Source: Rhodoblastus sp963704565
GTDB lineage: Bacteria; Pseudomonadota; Alphaproteobacteria; Rhizobiales; Beijerinckiaceae
Assembly: GCA_963704565.1 (NCBI GenBank)
Contig: OY969917.1
Span: 2,790,001 to 2,854,000, forward strand
Reading direction: 5' to 3'
DNA: 64,000 bases
Position numbers and translations under genes: made by a program. The notes beneath the pieces were generated by a model. It was not told where the DNA came from, made no database searches, and worked only from the letters and a program-made list of their open reading frames with translations. Below, piece after piece: positions 9,060 through 18,016 of this stretch; the first letter of the stretch is position 1; each line of letters opens with the position of its first letter.

Positions 9060-10445
9060 CTAAAAAACGCATTCCCGGAAAGCGGGCAGTACGCTTTGCT
9101 TCCAGGCGGCATGAAAAAGCGCGAGACGTTTCTGCGCCAGCGTTTCGCCGGTTGCGGCGATCTCCTCCAATGCTGCGAGATATTGCGTCTCGTCGCGGCC
9201 CGCATAATCGAGTCGGTTGCGGCGCATGAGGCCCGCATGCGCCATAGGCAGGATGTCCCGCGCCAAGTCCTGAAGGTTGCGACCGCGAATTTTTGCGGCC
9301 AAGCCCTCTCGCGGAACGGCTTTCCGCAGCTCATCGCGGTCCTGCGCATCAAAATTCTTGACCAGTTCCCAGGCGGCGGCGCTTGCGTCGCGATCATAGA
9401 ACAGGCCAGCGCATAAAGCCGTGAAGCCGAGAATATGAGCGCGTGGACCGACATCGGCGCCCCGCATCTCCATATAGCGTTTCAGGCGCACTTCCGGAAA
9501 AATCGTCGATAGATGGTTGGCCCAGTCCGAGATCGTGGCCAATTCACCGGGTAGTTGCGGAAGCTTCCCTACCAACAAATCGCGGAAAGAAGCGCCGGCG
9601 ACATCATGATAATGATCGCCGCGCTTGACGAAATACATTGGCGCGTCGAGCGCATAGTCGACATAACGTTCAAATCCCATGCCCGGCTCAAAGACGAACG
9701 GCAGCATGCCGGTTCGATTGGGGTCGGTATCGGTCCAGATCTGCGAGCGCATCGAAAGGAAGCCGTTGGGCTTGCCGTCGGTGAAGGGCGAATTGGCGAA
9801 GAGCGCGGTGAACAGGGGCTGAAGACTCAGGGCCAGCCGCATTTTCCCGATCATGTCGGCTTCGGAGGCGAAATCGATATTGGTTTGCACCGTCGAGGTG
9901 CGAAACATCATGTCGAGCCCAAGCCTGCCGACTTTCGGCATATAGCGCGCCATGATCCGATAGCGCTGCTTGGGCATGACCGGCGTCTCGTCGCGCCGCC
10001 AGAGCGGACTCATGCCGAGATCGAGAAAATCGACGCCCAGCCGTTCCCGGATCGGCGCCAGCGCCGCAAAATGTGCGTCAAGTTCATCGCGCGTCTGGTG
10101 GACATCGTCCAATGGCGCGCCCGACAATTCGAACTGGCCACCAGGCTCCAGGGAGATCGCCCCGCCGCCCGTCTGATCGTAAAGCCCGATCAAGGCGCCG
10201 GAATCCTCGATCCGCTCCCAGCCTGAGGCGACGCCCAATCCTTCGAGCAGGGCGCGAACGCCATCGCGCCCGAGTTTCGGGCTGCTCTCGTAGGGCAAAG
10301 GTGAGCAATCGGCGCGATAAAATGGAATCTTTTCGTGCTCGGTCCCGATGCGGAATGGACCTTCCGGCTTGCATCCGTCCTCCAACCAGCTGACGAGTTC
10401 GTCGCGCGAGGAAATGATTTGCTGATCTACCAGGTCACGCGCCAT
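9060..10445 (-). CDS. gshA: Glutamate-cysteine ligase
   Basis: A 461-residue gamma-glutamylcysteine synthetase of the plant/alphaproteobacterial class, catalysing the ATP-dependent first step of glutathione synthesis. It contains the family sequences FRIGTEHEKIPF near residue 35, GGQFELSGAPL around 105, MSPLWRRDETPVMPKQRY around 150 and RTSTVQTNIDF around 190. Length matches rhizobial homologues. Two cysteines in plant enzymes form regulatory disulfides; I did not try to map these here. The gene is convergent with the small exported gene and appears monocistronic. It uses the ATG at 10445. Confidence 0.96.
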   Translation of the reverse strand: MARDLVDQQIISSRDELVSWLEDGCKPEGPFRIGTEHEKIPFYRADCSPLPYESSPKLGRDGVRALLEGLGVASGWERIEDSGALIGLYDQTGGGAISLEPGGQFELSGAPLDDVHQTRDELDAHFAALAPIRERLGVDFLDLGMSPLWRRDETPVMPKQRYRIMARYMPKVGRLGLDMMFRTSTVQTNIDFASEADMIGKMRLALSLQPLFTALFANSPFTDGKPNGFLSMRSQIWTDTDPNRTGMLPFVFEPGMGFERYVDYALDAPMYFVKRGDHYHDVAGASFRDLLVGKLPQLPGELATISDWANHLSTIFPEVRLKRYMEMRGADVGPRAHILGFTALCAGLFYDRDASAAAWELVKNFDAQDRDELRKAVPREGLAAKIRGRNLQDLARDILPMAHAGLMRRNRLDYAGRDETQYLAALEEIAATGETLAQKRLALFHAAWKQSVLPAFRECVF

Positions 10446-10634
10446 GTTCGGCTTTCAGAAAGTGTTTTTCACCCGACCCTTGCTGTGGGCGTCGCGTTGA
10501 TAAACCTTTGCGGCTATGGCCGCAATCGCCAGACGATATGATCCCGGCGTGCGTTTTTGCCAGCGAAGACCGGATAAAAGCTGTTTGCGCAGCAAGCAGG
10601 AGGCGTCGCGATCATCCAAATTCGGCGGAAACGC

Positions 10635-12632
10635 CTACTCGGCGGCGCGCCGGACGATATCTTGACTTTCGGGCGTCAAACCAAACGATTTCCCTGCGGG
10701 CCGAACCAGGGGTTCTGGCTGCAAGCGCGGCGCGTCCGGTGGAAAAAAGGGCGGCGGGGCGCCGCCCGCCTTCTGGATCACCAGTCGTTCAAGATCACGC
10801 GCCCGGGCGGCCTCGACCGCCTCGCGGCCGGCGTCCGGGTCGCCACGCAATTCCGTTATCGCCGCGCCGCCGAAATTAAGCGCCGATTCAAGGGTTTCGC
10901 GAATCTGGTAATCGGCGCCGCGTTCGGGCAGGCTAATCGCATGAATCCGGTCATAAGCGCGCGCGAAAATTTTCGTGATCGGAAAATGATCGCGCGCCAA
11001 AGCCAAAATTTTATCGGCCGTTTCACGCTCGCCCACGCAAATTGCGATGATCCGCGCTTCGCCTGCCCCTGCCGCGCGCAACACATCAAGGCGGCGGCTG
11101 TCGCCATAAAAAACCTTGAAGCCGAATTTGCCGGCGTCGCGAATGCGCTTGACCGAAGAATCGATCACCGTCACGTCGATGCGCTCGGCGAGCAGAGGCT
11201 GGACCGCGATCTGGCCGAAACGTCCAAATCCGATCACCAGCACTTTCACACGACGGTCTCTGGAAGCGGGCGGAGGCGGCGGCGCGGTGGCGCCCTTGGC
11301 CGCCGGCGGGCGGCGCTCGGACCGGCCGGCGACAAGCTCAGCTCCCTTGGCGAGAAGGGGGCCAGCCACCATGGTGAGCGCGGCAAGCGCCGCCAGCAAG
11401 CCTGACTCCTTTGCGGTCATCAGGCCCGACGCCGCTGCAAGCGGGCATATGGCGAAGGAAAATTCGCCCGCCGGCGTGAGTACGCCGGCGGCGCTCAATG
11501 AATCGCGGGAGGACGAACCTGCAAGCCGGAACAAAACGAAGCCAATGACGAATTTGACGGAAAGGATGGCAAGAGTGGCGCCGGCCAGAAAATCCAACCG
11601 CGCCCCGATCAGCTTCACATCGAGCGACATGCCGACCGACATGAAAAACAGTCCCATCAACAGGCCGCGAAACGGCTCGATATCGGCTTCGAGCTGGTGA
11701 CGGAAATTGGACTCGGACAGCAACAGGCCCGCAAGGAATGCGCCGAGCGCCATGGACATGCCGACCGACTCCATCAGCACCGCCGCGCCAAGAACGATAA
11801 AAAGCGCGGCAGCCGTAAGGATTTCGCGCGCGCCGACCCACGCCAGCAGGCGAAACAAAGGATTGAGCGCGTAATGGCCGGCCGTGATGACAAAGGACAG
11901 GGCTGCGAAGGCGCGCGAAATATGAACGAGCGCCTCATGCATCGAACCGGCGAATGAAGATGGGGCCACGCCTTTCCCGCCCAGCAGCGGAATGAGCGCG
12001 AGAACTGGGGCAACCGCAATATCCTGGGCCAGAAGCACGGCGAAGGCGCGTCGACCATACCCGGTCTGCGGGTCGCCGCGCTCTTCCAGGATCTGCATGG
12101 CGATCGCGGTGGCGGAAAAGGCCAGGGCGAGCCCCGTCGACATCGCCCCGAACCTGCAGAGATGAAGGTATTTTCGCGCCGCGATTGCAAGCGGGATGGC
12201 GGTGAAAACCATTTGGCCGACACCGATCATACGGTTTCCGCAAGATTGCTTCGCAATCCGCGGAAACGCCATGGCGCGAAAATCCTCTATGTCGCGGGCG
12301 GATTTTCGCGCCAGCGGAATACAATTTCCGCATGGATCATGCGGAAATCGTATCAGACCGATGTCGCGTCGCAGGGCGTAAAGCCTTTGCGGCTTGAGCG
12401 AAAGGCCGATCAAAAACAGCAGCAGAACGACGCCGAGCTGGGAAATGTCGAGGGTCATGCGGGCGTCGGAGATCAACCGCATGCCGGAAGGCCCGATGAC
12501 CACGCCGGCAGGAAGATAGCCGATCACGGAGCCAAGCCTGGCCAAGCGGAATATGGGCGCGAAGAACATCGCTGCCGCAAGAAGAATCAGGATCGGGACG
12601 AGGAAATTCGTCTCGCTGTTGAATTCCGGCAT
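10635..12632 (-). CDS. Kef-type monovalent cation:proton antiporter (CPA2) with in-frame insertion
   Basis: A protein of about 665 residues. The N-terminal CPA2 membrane domain (about ten or more hydrophobic segments) includes GYLPAGVVIGPSG, FLIGLSLKPQRL, SATAIAMQILEERGD and GAFLAGLLLSES. It is followed by a TrkA-N/RCK nucleotide-binding domain starting at VLVIGFGRFGQIA. Such proteins exchange K+ or Na+ for H+ and are gated by NAD(H) or glutathione adducts, so the neighbouring gshA may be relevant. A 45-codon insertion lies after residue 92, inside the loop between two early membrane segments, and is described separately. The ATG at 12632 is preferred over a TTG at 12692, since homology begins near NFLVPILILLAAA. 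Whether the protein still transports ions is unknown. Confidence 0.88.
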   Translation of the reverse strand: MPEFNSETNFLVPILILLAAAMFFAPIFRLARLGSVIGYLPAGVVIGPSGMRLISDARMTLDISQLGVVLLLFLIGLSLKPQRLYALRRDIGLIRFPHDPCGNCIPLARKSARDIEDFRAMAFPRIAKQSCGNRMIGVGQMVFTAIPLAIAARKYLHLCRFGAMSTGLALAFSATAIAMQILEERGDPQTGYGRRAFAVLLAQDIAVAPVLALIPLLGGKGVAPSSFAGSMHEALVHISRAFAALSFVITAGHYALNPLFRLLAWVGAREILTAAALFIVLGAAVLMESVGMSMALGAFLAGLLLSESNFRHQLEADIEPFRGLLMGLFFMSVGMSLDVKLIGARLDFLAGATLAILSVKFVIGFVLFRLAGSSSRDSLSAAGVLTPAGEFSFAICPLAAASGLMTAKESGLLAALAALTMVAGPLLAKGAELVAGRSERRPPAAKGATAPPPPPASRDRRVKVLVIGFGRFGQIAVQPLLAERIDVTVIDSSVKRIRDAGKFGFKVFYGDSRRLDVLRAAGAGEARIIAICVGERETADKILALARDHFPITKIFARAYDRIHAISLPERGADYQIRETLESALNFGGAAITELRGDPDAGREAVEAARARDLERLVIQKAGGAPPPFFPPDAPRLQPEPLVRPAGKSFGLTPESQDIVRRAAE
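12222..12362 (-). repeat. Palindromic repeat element inserted in frame in the antiporter gene
   Basis: About 129 bases lying between two copies of the hexamer ACCGAT (12222-12227 and 12357-12362). The outer arms are inverted repeats (ATACGGTTTCCGC at 12229-12241 against GCGGAAATCGTAT at 12341-12353). Inside are three further dyads: 12232-12267 (GTTTCCGC against GCGGAAAC), 12273-12312 (GGCGCGAAAATCC against GGATTTTCGCGCC, arms separated by about 13 bases) and 12320-12353 (TTTCCGCATG against CATGCGGAAA). The spacing between the hexamers is 135, exactly 45 codons, so the host frame is kept. Deleting one hexamer plus the insert gives RRDIGVGQMVF, which is what this membrane segment normally looks like. 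Only one copy was found in the window. Confidence 0.8.
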
Positions 12633-12803
12633 TTGGTTTTTTGGGAATTTTATCGAAGGCGGCGAATCGCCGCGCCTGAATGGCTTAGGCAAAGATAGAG
12701 GCGAAACGGCGCCGCGGGAGGCGATTTCGTCGCCAAGTTCCGCAGCTTGACATCGCGAAGAGGGGCGCCCACAACAAATTCGCGACGATCCGCGAGGTCT
12801 GGC

Positions 12804-13763
12804 ATGAGCGACAAGCCCAAACTCAACGTCTATCTCTGCGCGCCACGCGGTTTCTGCGCCGGCGTGGTGCGCGCGATCGACGTTGTTGAGCAGGCGCTAC
12901 GCAAATTCGGTGCGCCGATCTACGTTCGCCATGAGATCGTTCATAACCGCTATGTGGTCGAAGGCCTCAAGCGCAAGGGCGCTGTTTTCGTCGAGGAGCT
13001 CAATGAAGTGCCCGACGATGGCGCGCCGGTGGTTTTTTCCGCCCATGGCGTGCCGAAGTCGGTTCCCGAAGAGGCTGATCGCCGTAAGCTTCTCGCGATC
13101 GACGCGACCTGCCCGCTGGTGACCAAAGTCCATCGCGAAGCGGAACTTCATTTCCGACGCGGCCGCAAAATCGTGCTGGTCGGCCATCGTGGACATATCG
13201 AAGTCGTCGGCACCATGGGCCAGTTGCCGGAAGGCGCAGTCGTGCTGGTTGAAAGGCCTGAGGACGTCGCGGCTCTGCCTTTCTCGCGGGACGAGCCTTT
13301 GGCCTATGTCACCCAGACAACTTTGTCCGTGGACGACATGGCCGAAATCGTAGGCGCCCTGCGCGAAAAATATCCACAGATCGTTGAGCCGCATCGCCAG
13401 GATATCTGTTATGCGACGACCAACCGGCAGCAAGCGGTCAAGGAAATCGCCGCCAAGGTGGATGCTTTCATCGTCGTGGGGTCGCCCAATTCCTCGAATT
13501 CCCAACGCTTGAGGGAAGTGGCCGAACGCAATGGCTGCCAACGCGCGCAGCTGGTTCCGCGCGCGATAGACATCGACTGGTCGTTGCTGAAGGGAATTGC
13601 CTCGGTCGGAGTCACCGCCGGCGCCTCGGCGCCGGAAGTGCTGGTTGAAGAGATCCTCGACGCTCTGGCCGAGAAATTCGAGCTGGTTTTAGAGACCATC
13701 ACCACCGCAACTGAAGACGTTTCCTTTCCCCTGCCGCGCGCCTTGCGCGAGCGCGTGGCGTAA
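12804..13763 (+). CDS. ispH: 4-hydroxy-3-methylbut-2-enyl diphosphate reductase
   Basis: A 319-residue 4Fe-4S enzyme making IPP and DMAPP from HMBPP, last step of the MEP pathway. The first cluster cysteine is C12 in YLCAPRGFCAGV; the others are in DATCPLVTKVH (about residue 98) and the ICYATTNRQ segment (about 200). SAHGVP and GSPNSSNSQRL, which bind the diphosphate, are intact, as is GASAPE. The ATG at 12804 gives the classical N-terminus; the upstream open frame is not conserved. The stretch 13764-13943 that follows holds no gene I can support. ispG, the preceding pathway enzyme, lies 35 kb away at 48.4 kb. Confidence 0.96.
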   Translation: MSDKPKLNVYLCAPRGFCAGVVRAIDVVEQALRKFGAPIYVRHEIVHNRYVVEGLKRKGAVFVEELNEVPDDGAPVVFSAHGVPKSVPEEADRRKLLAIDATCPLVTKVHREAELHFRRGRKIVLVGHRGHIEVVGTMGQLPEGAVVLVERPEDVAALPFSRDEPLAYVTQTTLSVDDMAEIVGALREKYPQIVEPHRQDICYATTNRQQAVKEIAAKVDAFIVVGSPNSSNSQRLREVAERNGCQRAQLVPRAIDIDWSLLKGIASVGVTAGASAPEVLVEEILDALAEKFELVLETITTATEDVSFPLPRALRERVA

Positions 13764-13943
13764 TCGTCGCCGCGTGCGACCGCTTGGAAGAAGCGCGCCG
13801 GAGCCTTGACCTCGGTATGCAGCCAAGTGGAGGTTCGGGGGGCGACGGCGGCGATCGGATTAGCCACATCGGCGTTCGCTGGCCACACGGACATCGCGAC
13901 CGTTGATTCCGTCACAGCCGAGGCCGACGGAGGATAAAGCCTC

Positions 13944-14588
13944 TCACGCCGCCTGAGGAATTTTACCAATTCCAAACAAGCGCTTGAACTTTTTGACTCT
14001 ATTCGACATGCGGTGACGGGCGATTTCTTGATCGCGCGACTGCTGGTCTGTGCAATAGTTCATCATGACATAGCGCCGCAGGCCAATGAAGGGCTTGTGG
14101 CCATGCCAGGAATCGGCCTGCACCTTGAATACGAAGGCAAGCCCGCCCATTGGCGCGACCTCTCCCGCATAATCCTCTATGTCGGTTCCGGAGCGCAGGA
14201 CCCGCAACTTGCCACCCTGATCGACCCAATCCTCGTTGAGATAGAGCAACAGCGTCGCCAGCTTGAATTTAGCGTCGGCGTGAATTCGGCCATCCTTGGC
14301 CTGACAATTGCTGCGCAGAGTCACCATGGTCGGGCGCCCTGCCAGATCAATGTCGAGCTTTTCCTCCACGATCTTGCGCACCTCCGGACCTTGGAGCTCT
14401 TTCAGAAGCTTGTCGAAAGCGGGACCGTAAGGGACGAATTCTGGCAGAAAAAGGCCGCCCATGTCGATCTTGGGGAAGTCGGCGATAGCCCTCGCGACTT
14501 CTTCCTTCGGCAGGAAATTGGGCGTGGCGAAATGGGGGTAGGGATCACGCGCGACCGGCGTGGCCTGAAAGGCTTCATAATCGATCAT
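13944..14588 (-). CDS. 2OG-Fe(II) oxygenase family protein
   Basis: A 214-residue protein with the layout of prolyl-hydroxylase-like 2-oxoglutarate/Fe(II) dioxygenases. RIHADAKF supplies the HxD iron ligands (about residues 107-109), the histidines of SWHGHKPF are candidates for the distal ligand about 60 residues later, and the following LRRYVMMNY supplies the arginine expected to bind 2-oxoglutarate. The frame continues upstream to 14813 and would run into the histidine kinase gene, but the ATG at 14588 (MIDYEAFQ) gives a sensible N-terminus. The substrate is unknown; relatives act on proteins, sugars attached to lipids, or small molecules. It is on the same strand as and directly downstream of the histidine kinase. 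Confidence 0.75.
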   Translation of the reverse strand: MIDYEAFQATPVARDPYPHFATPNFLPKEEVARAIADFPKIDMGGLFLPEFVPYGPAFDKLLKELQGPEVRKIVEEKLDIDLAGRPTMVTLRSNCQAKDGRIHADAKFKLATLLLYLNEDWVDQGGKLRVLRSGTDIEDYAGEVAPMGGLAFVFKVQADSWHGHKPFIGLRRYVMMNYCTDQQSRDQEIARHRMSNRVKKFKRLFGIGKIPQAA

Positions 14589-14763
14589 AAGCGCCTCGAC
14601 GATTTTTCCGAGCAATAAAACTAATGCGGCAGAAGCCTCATTGATCCGCGTCAAAAAGCGCCGATGGAAAGGCGCGCTACCGGCGTCGACGAAAATCGGA
14701 AAATGAATTAGGCGCTTTCTTACAGGCGCTTCGACCCCACTAGCCCTGGAGCCGTTGTTTCGT

Positions 14764-16302
14764 TCACGCGGCTCCACGTTTGCCGGAGTTCGGTGAGCCT
14801 GCGGCAGGGCCAAGCTGCGGCAGGGCCGCCATCACTCGCTCGGGCGGGAAAATCACGATCACCTCGGTGCCCTCCCGCAATTTGGAACGCAGTGTGAAGG
14901 TTCCGCCGTGCAACTCGACCAAGCCTTTTACAATCGGCAGGCCGAGCCCTGTACCCTCATCGGCGTTTTTTTGCGCCATTGAGCCGCGTCCAAAGGACGA
15001 CATGATGACCGGAATCTCCTCTTCCGGAATGCCAGGCCCGGTGTCGCGCACGGAAAAATATTGGCCGCCGGCCATGGTCCAACCCGACTTGACGGTGACC
15101 TGACCGCCTTGCGGCGTGAATTTGATGCCGTTCGTCAGAAGATTCAGCGCAATCTGCCGCACGGCTCGCTCGTCAGCCCAAATCCGCGGCATGTCTGGTT
15201 CGATGATTTCGCTCAACAAAACCCCGCGTTTCTTGGCGCGCAAGGTAAGCAGATGGCGGCAATCTTCGATCACTGCGGCGAGCGAAACGGGCTCTTCCTT
15301 CAGCTCATAACGTCCGGCTTCGACGCGCGAAAGATCGAGAATTTCGTTGATCAGCATCAGAAGATGCTGGCCGCTTGAATGGATATCGCTGGAATAGTCG
15401 CGATAGGCCTCGACCGAATGGGGCCCGAACAATTCGCCCTTCATCACTTCCGAAAAGCCGAGAATGGCGTTGAGCGGGGTGCGCAACTCGTGGGACATGG
15501 TGGCGAGGAATCGCGATTTCGCAAGACTGGCCTCCTCGGCGCGGCGGCGCGCCTCGTCCGAATTGGCCTTTGCCTGCTCCAATTCGGCGATGAGCGAATC
15601 CTTTTCGGCCTGAATGCCGAGCGTTCTGATCTGACCGGCATAAATGCGGCGGGCCAACGCGCCAAAATAGAAAAGGGTCGCGCAAACCAACAGAGTCAGT
15701 GATGCGTTCGGATCGACGAAACCACGGGGGCGCAGATAAAGAATCATCGCCATGGCGTTGGGTATGAGCGCCGCAGTGACCGCCTCCGGAACGAAAGCCT
15801 CGACCACTGTGTGGATCGCTCCGGCGAGCATCAATACGACCATCGCGAAAGCGGTCGCCCAGGGGCTGGGAACCCCCCTGATCAGCAACGCGAAAGCCGC
15901 CCAAGCGGAACCGTCGATCGCCGCGGCTAAAACGAAACGCGTTTTCCATTGGCGCGGGTTCTGCTCGGTCTTGTCGTGTTTGAGGAAGCGCAGGGCCAAA
16001 CCGCCACCGAGGCCCAGGGAGCTGAACGCCAGCGCCAACCATATGCCGACCAGCGTCGCCGGCAACCAGTGCGCGGTCATCGCCGCAACGGCCAGGCTCA
16101 GCAGGCCTTGCGGCAGGATCGCCGCGCGTCGGCTCCGCGCATGTAAGCGCAGCAATTCGACGTCAAAACGCACATTTCCGGCGCCGGAGGAGGTCAGCCG
16201 CTCGCGGGCCTCGCGCATGCGGCTCGCCATGCGGCGGCGCTCACGCGCGCCTTCCCCGGCAAACCGCCCGCGGGCGATCATCTCTGCGGTGACTTCAGCC
16301 AT
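14764..16302 (-). CDS. Membrane sensor histidine kinase
   Basis: A 512-residue kinase. The first about 50 residues are charged. They are followed by two closely spaced pairs of hydrophobic segments (about 62-105 and 122-190) and one more at about 200-220, then a short coiled coil with EKDSLIAELEQAKANSDEARRR. The H-box SHELRTPLNAILGFSE places the phosphorylated histidine at H271. The catalytic domain shows the N-box LLTNGIKFTPQGG, G1 DTGPGIP and G2 GTGLGLPIVK. No response regulator is adjacent, so its partner is elsewhere. The membrane part, with almost no extracytoplasmic domain, suggests it senses the membrane or an internal signal. The last 50 bases overlap only the non-conserved upstream extension of the next open frame. 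Confidence 0.9.
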   Translation of the reverse strand: MAEVTAEMIARGRFAGEGARERRRMASRMREARERLTSSGAGNVRFDVELLRLHARSRRAAILPQGLLSLAVAAMTAHWLPATLVGIWLALAFSSLGLGGGLALRFLKHDKTEQNPRQWKTRFVLAAAIDGSAWAAFALLIRGVPSPWATAFAMVVLMLAGAIHTVVEAFVPEAVTAALIPNAMAMILYLRPRGFVDPNASLTLLVCATLFYFGALARRIYAGQIRTLGIQAEKDSLIAELEQAKANSDEARRRAEEASLAKSRFLATMSHELRTPLNAILGFSEVMKGELFGPHSVEAYRDYSSDIHSSGQHLLMLINEILDLSRVEAGRYELKEEPVSLAAVIEDCRHLLTLRAKKRGVLLSEIIEPDMPRIWADERAVRQIALNLLTNGIKFTPQGGQVTVKSGWTMAGGQYFSVRDTGPGIPEEEIPVIMSSFGRGSMAQKNADEGTGLGLPIVKGLVELHGGTFTLRSKLREGTEVIVIFPPERVMAALPQLGPAAGSPNSGKRGAA

Positions 16303-16510
16303 AATTTCCGAACGTGACGCTTACACTCACACCAACATTTGCGCGAACGATTCCAACTTGACCGAAAAACCTTAATGAGCGGCTGACGCGGCGGTTAAAA
16401 TAGCTTACGAGCTGTAAGGTTGCGTCGGTGTGCGCCAATCCAACCGATAATCGACGGGACGGCGACGGCCACCTCATTTTCGTCACTCCAAGCGTCGGCA
16501 TATTCACGCC

Positions 16511-17122
16511 ATGAAGCTTTACGATTTTCCGGTTGCGCCCAACCCCCGCCGCGTCCGCGTCTTTCTGGCGGAAAAGGGGATTGTTGTGCCGACGGAAATT
16601 GTGGATTTAGCCAAATTGGAGCAAAAAGGCTCTGCGTTCACCGCGATCAATCCGCTCCAACGAATTCCCGTGCTCGAACTCGATTCTGGCGAGGTTTTGA
16701 GCGAATCTGTCGCGATTTGCCGCTATTTCGAGGAGTTTCACCCCGACCCGCCGCTGTTTGGACGCGACGGCCTGGAAAAAGCGAGAGTCGAAATGTGGCA
16801 GCGCCGGGCGGAGCTGGAATTTTTCTTTCCTATCGCCTTGGCGTTCAGGCATAGCCATCCAGCCATGAAGGAAATGGAAAAGCCGCAGATTGGCGAATTG
16901 GTCGAACCGAACCGCGCGCGTGCGATAAATTTCGCCCGTTTTCTAGATGCCGAATTGGCCAAGCGGCCTTATCTCGCTGGCGACTTCTTTTCCATCGCCG
17001 ACATTACGGCGATGGTCGGGGCTGATTTCGCGCGGGCGGCGCGGATCGTTTTTCCCGAGGATATCCCCCATTTCGCGCGCTGGCGCGCCGAAGTTTCGGC
17101 GCGGCCCAGCGCCTCCGCCTGA
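16511..17122 (+). CDS. Glutathione S-transferase family protein
   Basis: A 203-residue GST with an N-terminal thioredoxin-like domain (MKLYDFPVAPNPRRVRVFLAEKGI, NPLQRIPVLELDSGEVLSESVAICRYFEE) carrying the cis-proline in RIPVLEL and the SES glutathione-binding turn. It is followed by the all-helical domain with AKRPYLAGDFFSIADITAMVG. Such enzymes conjugate or reduce with glutathione, and the organism makes glutathione (gshA in this window). The catalytic residue is probably the serine or asparagine around AxNPRR; the class is not assignable from sequence alone. It is followed after two bases by the uracil-DNA glycosylase-family gene, so they form an operon. Confidence 0.9.
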   Translation: MKLYDFPVAPNPRRVRVFLAEKGIVVPTEIVDLAKLEQKGSAFTAINPLQRIPVLELDSGEVLSESVAICRYFEEFHPDPPLFGRDGLEKARVEMWQRRAELEFFFPIALAFRHSHPAMKEMEKPQIGELVEPNRARAINFARFLDAELAKRPYLAGDFFSIADITAMVGADFARAARIVFPEDIPHFARWRAEVSARPSASA

Positions 17123-17124
17123 AC

Positions 17125-17778
17125 TTGACAGCAGCCGAAGACCTCGACGAATTTGTCGCGCGCATAAGCGCGTGCCGCATTTGCGTCGAACGGCCCATCG
17201 GACCGCCTTTGCCGCATGAGCCGCGGCCAGTCTTGCAAATTTCGGCGACTGCGCGTCTCCTCATCTCCGGCCAAGCGCCTGGCGCTCGGGTCCATGCCAC
17301 CGGGCTTCCTTTCAACGATCCTTCCGGAGATCGACTGCGAGGCTGGATGGGCGTAACTCGTGACCAATTCTATGATTCTGCACGCATTGCTGTCGCCGCC
17401 ATGGGCTTTTGCTACCCTGGCCGCGACGCGAAGGGCGCCGATTTGCCCCCGCGCCGCGAATGTCGCGCGTCGTGGCACGACGACCTGTTTCGCCTGGCCC
17501 CACAAATCGACACTATTTTCGCGGTCGGCCGCGCGGCGCAGGTTTATCATAGCGCGCGCCTCGGCCGCCCGCTCCCGCCGAGCGCTTCGCTTGAAGAAAT
17601 CATTCGGATTTGCGCGGCCCAAATCGATCTGAGGCCGCGTCTGCTGGCGCTGCCGCATCCGTCCTGGCGCAATAATGGCTGGCTTAAGCGCCGGCCATGG
17701 TTCGAGCACGAAATCAAGCCGTTGGCTCGCGCTCTGGCCGCCTGGACGCTGATGGATTGCGATGAGGGGAAGTTTTAA
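17125..17778 (+). CDS. Uracil-DNA glycosylase superfamily protein
   Basis: A 217-residue protein of the family 4/5-like uracil-DNA glycosylase group. The motif SGQAPGARVHATGLPFNDPSG corresponds to the GEAPGxxE...GxPFxGxxG water-activating loop, and LPHPSWRNNGW corresponds to the HPSPR-type loop that grips the minor groove. Two cysteines near the N-terminus (CRIC, about 16-19) could contribute to an iron-sulfur cluster, but the full set of four ligands is not evident. The start is a TTG at 17125, two bases after the GST stop. Activity on uracil is plausible but not certain, because this branch in proteobacteria is largely uncharacterised. Confidence 0.8.
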   Translation: MTAAEDLDEFVARISACRICVERPIGPPLPHEPRPVLQISATARLLISGQAPGARVHATGLPFNDPSGDRLRGWMGVTRDQFYDSARIAVAAMGFCYPGRDAKGADLPPRRECRASWHDDLFRLAPQIDTIFAVGRAAQVYHSARLGRPLPPSASLEEIIRICAAQIDLRPRLLALPHPSWRNNGWLKRRPWFEHEIKPLARALAAWTLMDCDEGKF

Positions 17779-18016
17779 GCGCCGCCGCTGATTTCCCTCG
17801 ACAGGCGGGAGCGCGAAACTATGCCCATAATATCCGTCGCGCTACGCGGACCGGCGTTCCTCCGCGAAGAGCCGCGCCTTTCGGACGCCCCCTGACCTAT
17901 CGTTCAAACGCCGCCATGCGACGTAACTTATCGGCAACTTCTGCCGGCCATAATGCATGCGAAGTCAGAACCAGCGCCGTGAATTCAGAATTCGGCTGCC
18001 GATCTGGGAAAGATCG

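Noticed and set aside
13409..13975. Minus-strand open frame covering the end of ispH and the following gap
   Set aside because: Most of it is antisense to the conserved ispH 3' end, and the part in the gap 13764-13943 shows no family resemblance. I considered a thrB remnant (thrB often follows ispH) but could not see one.
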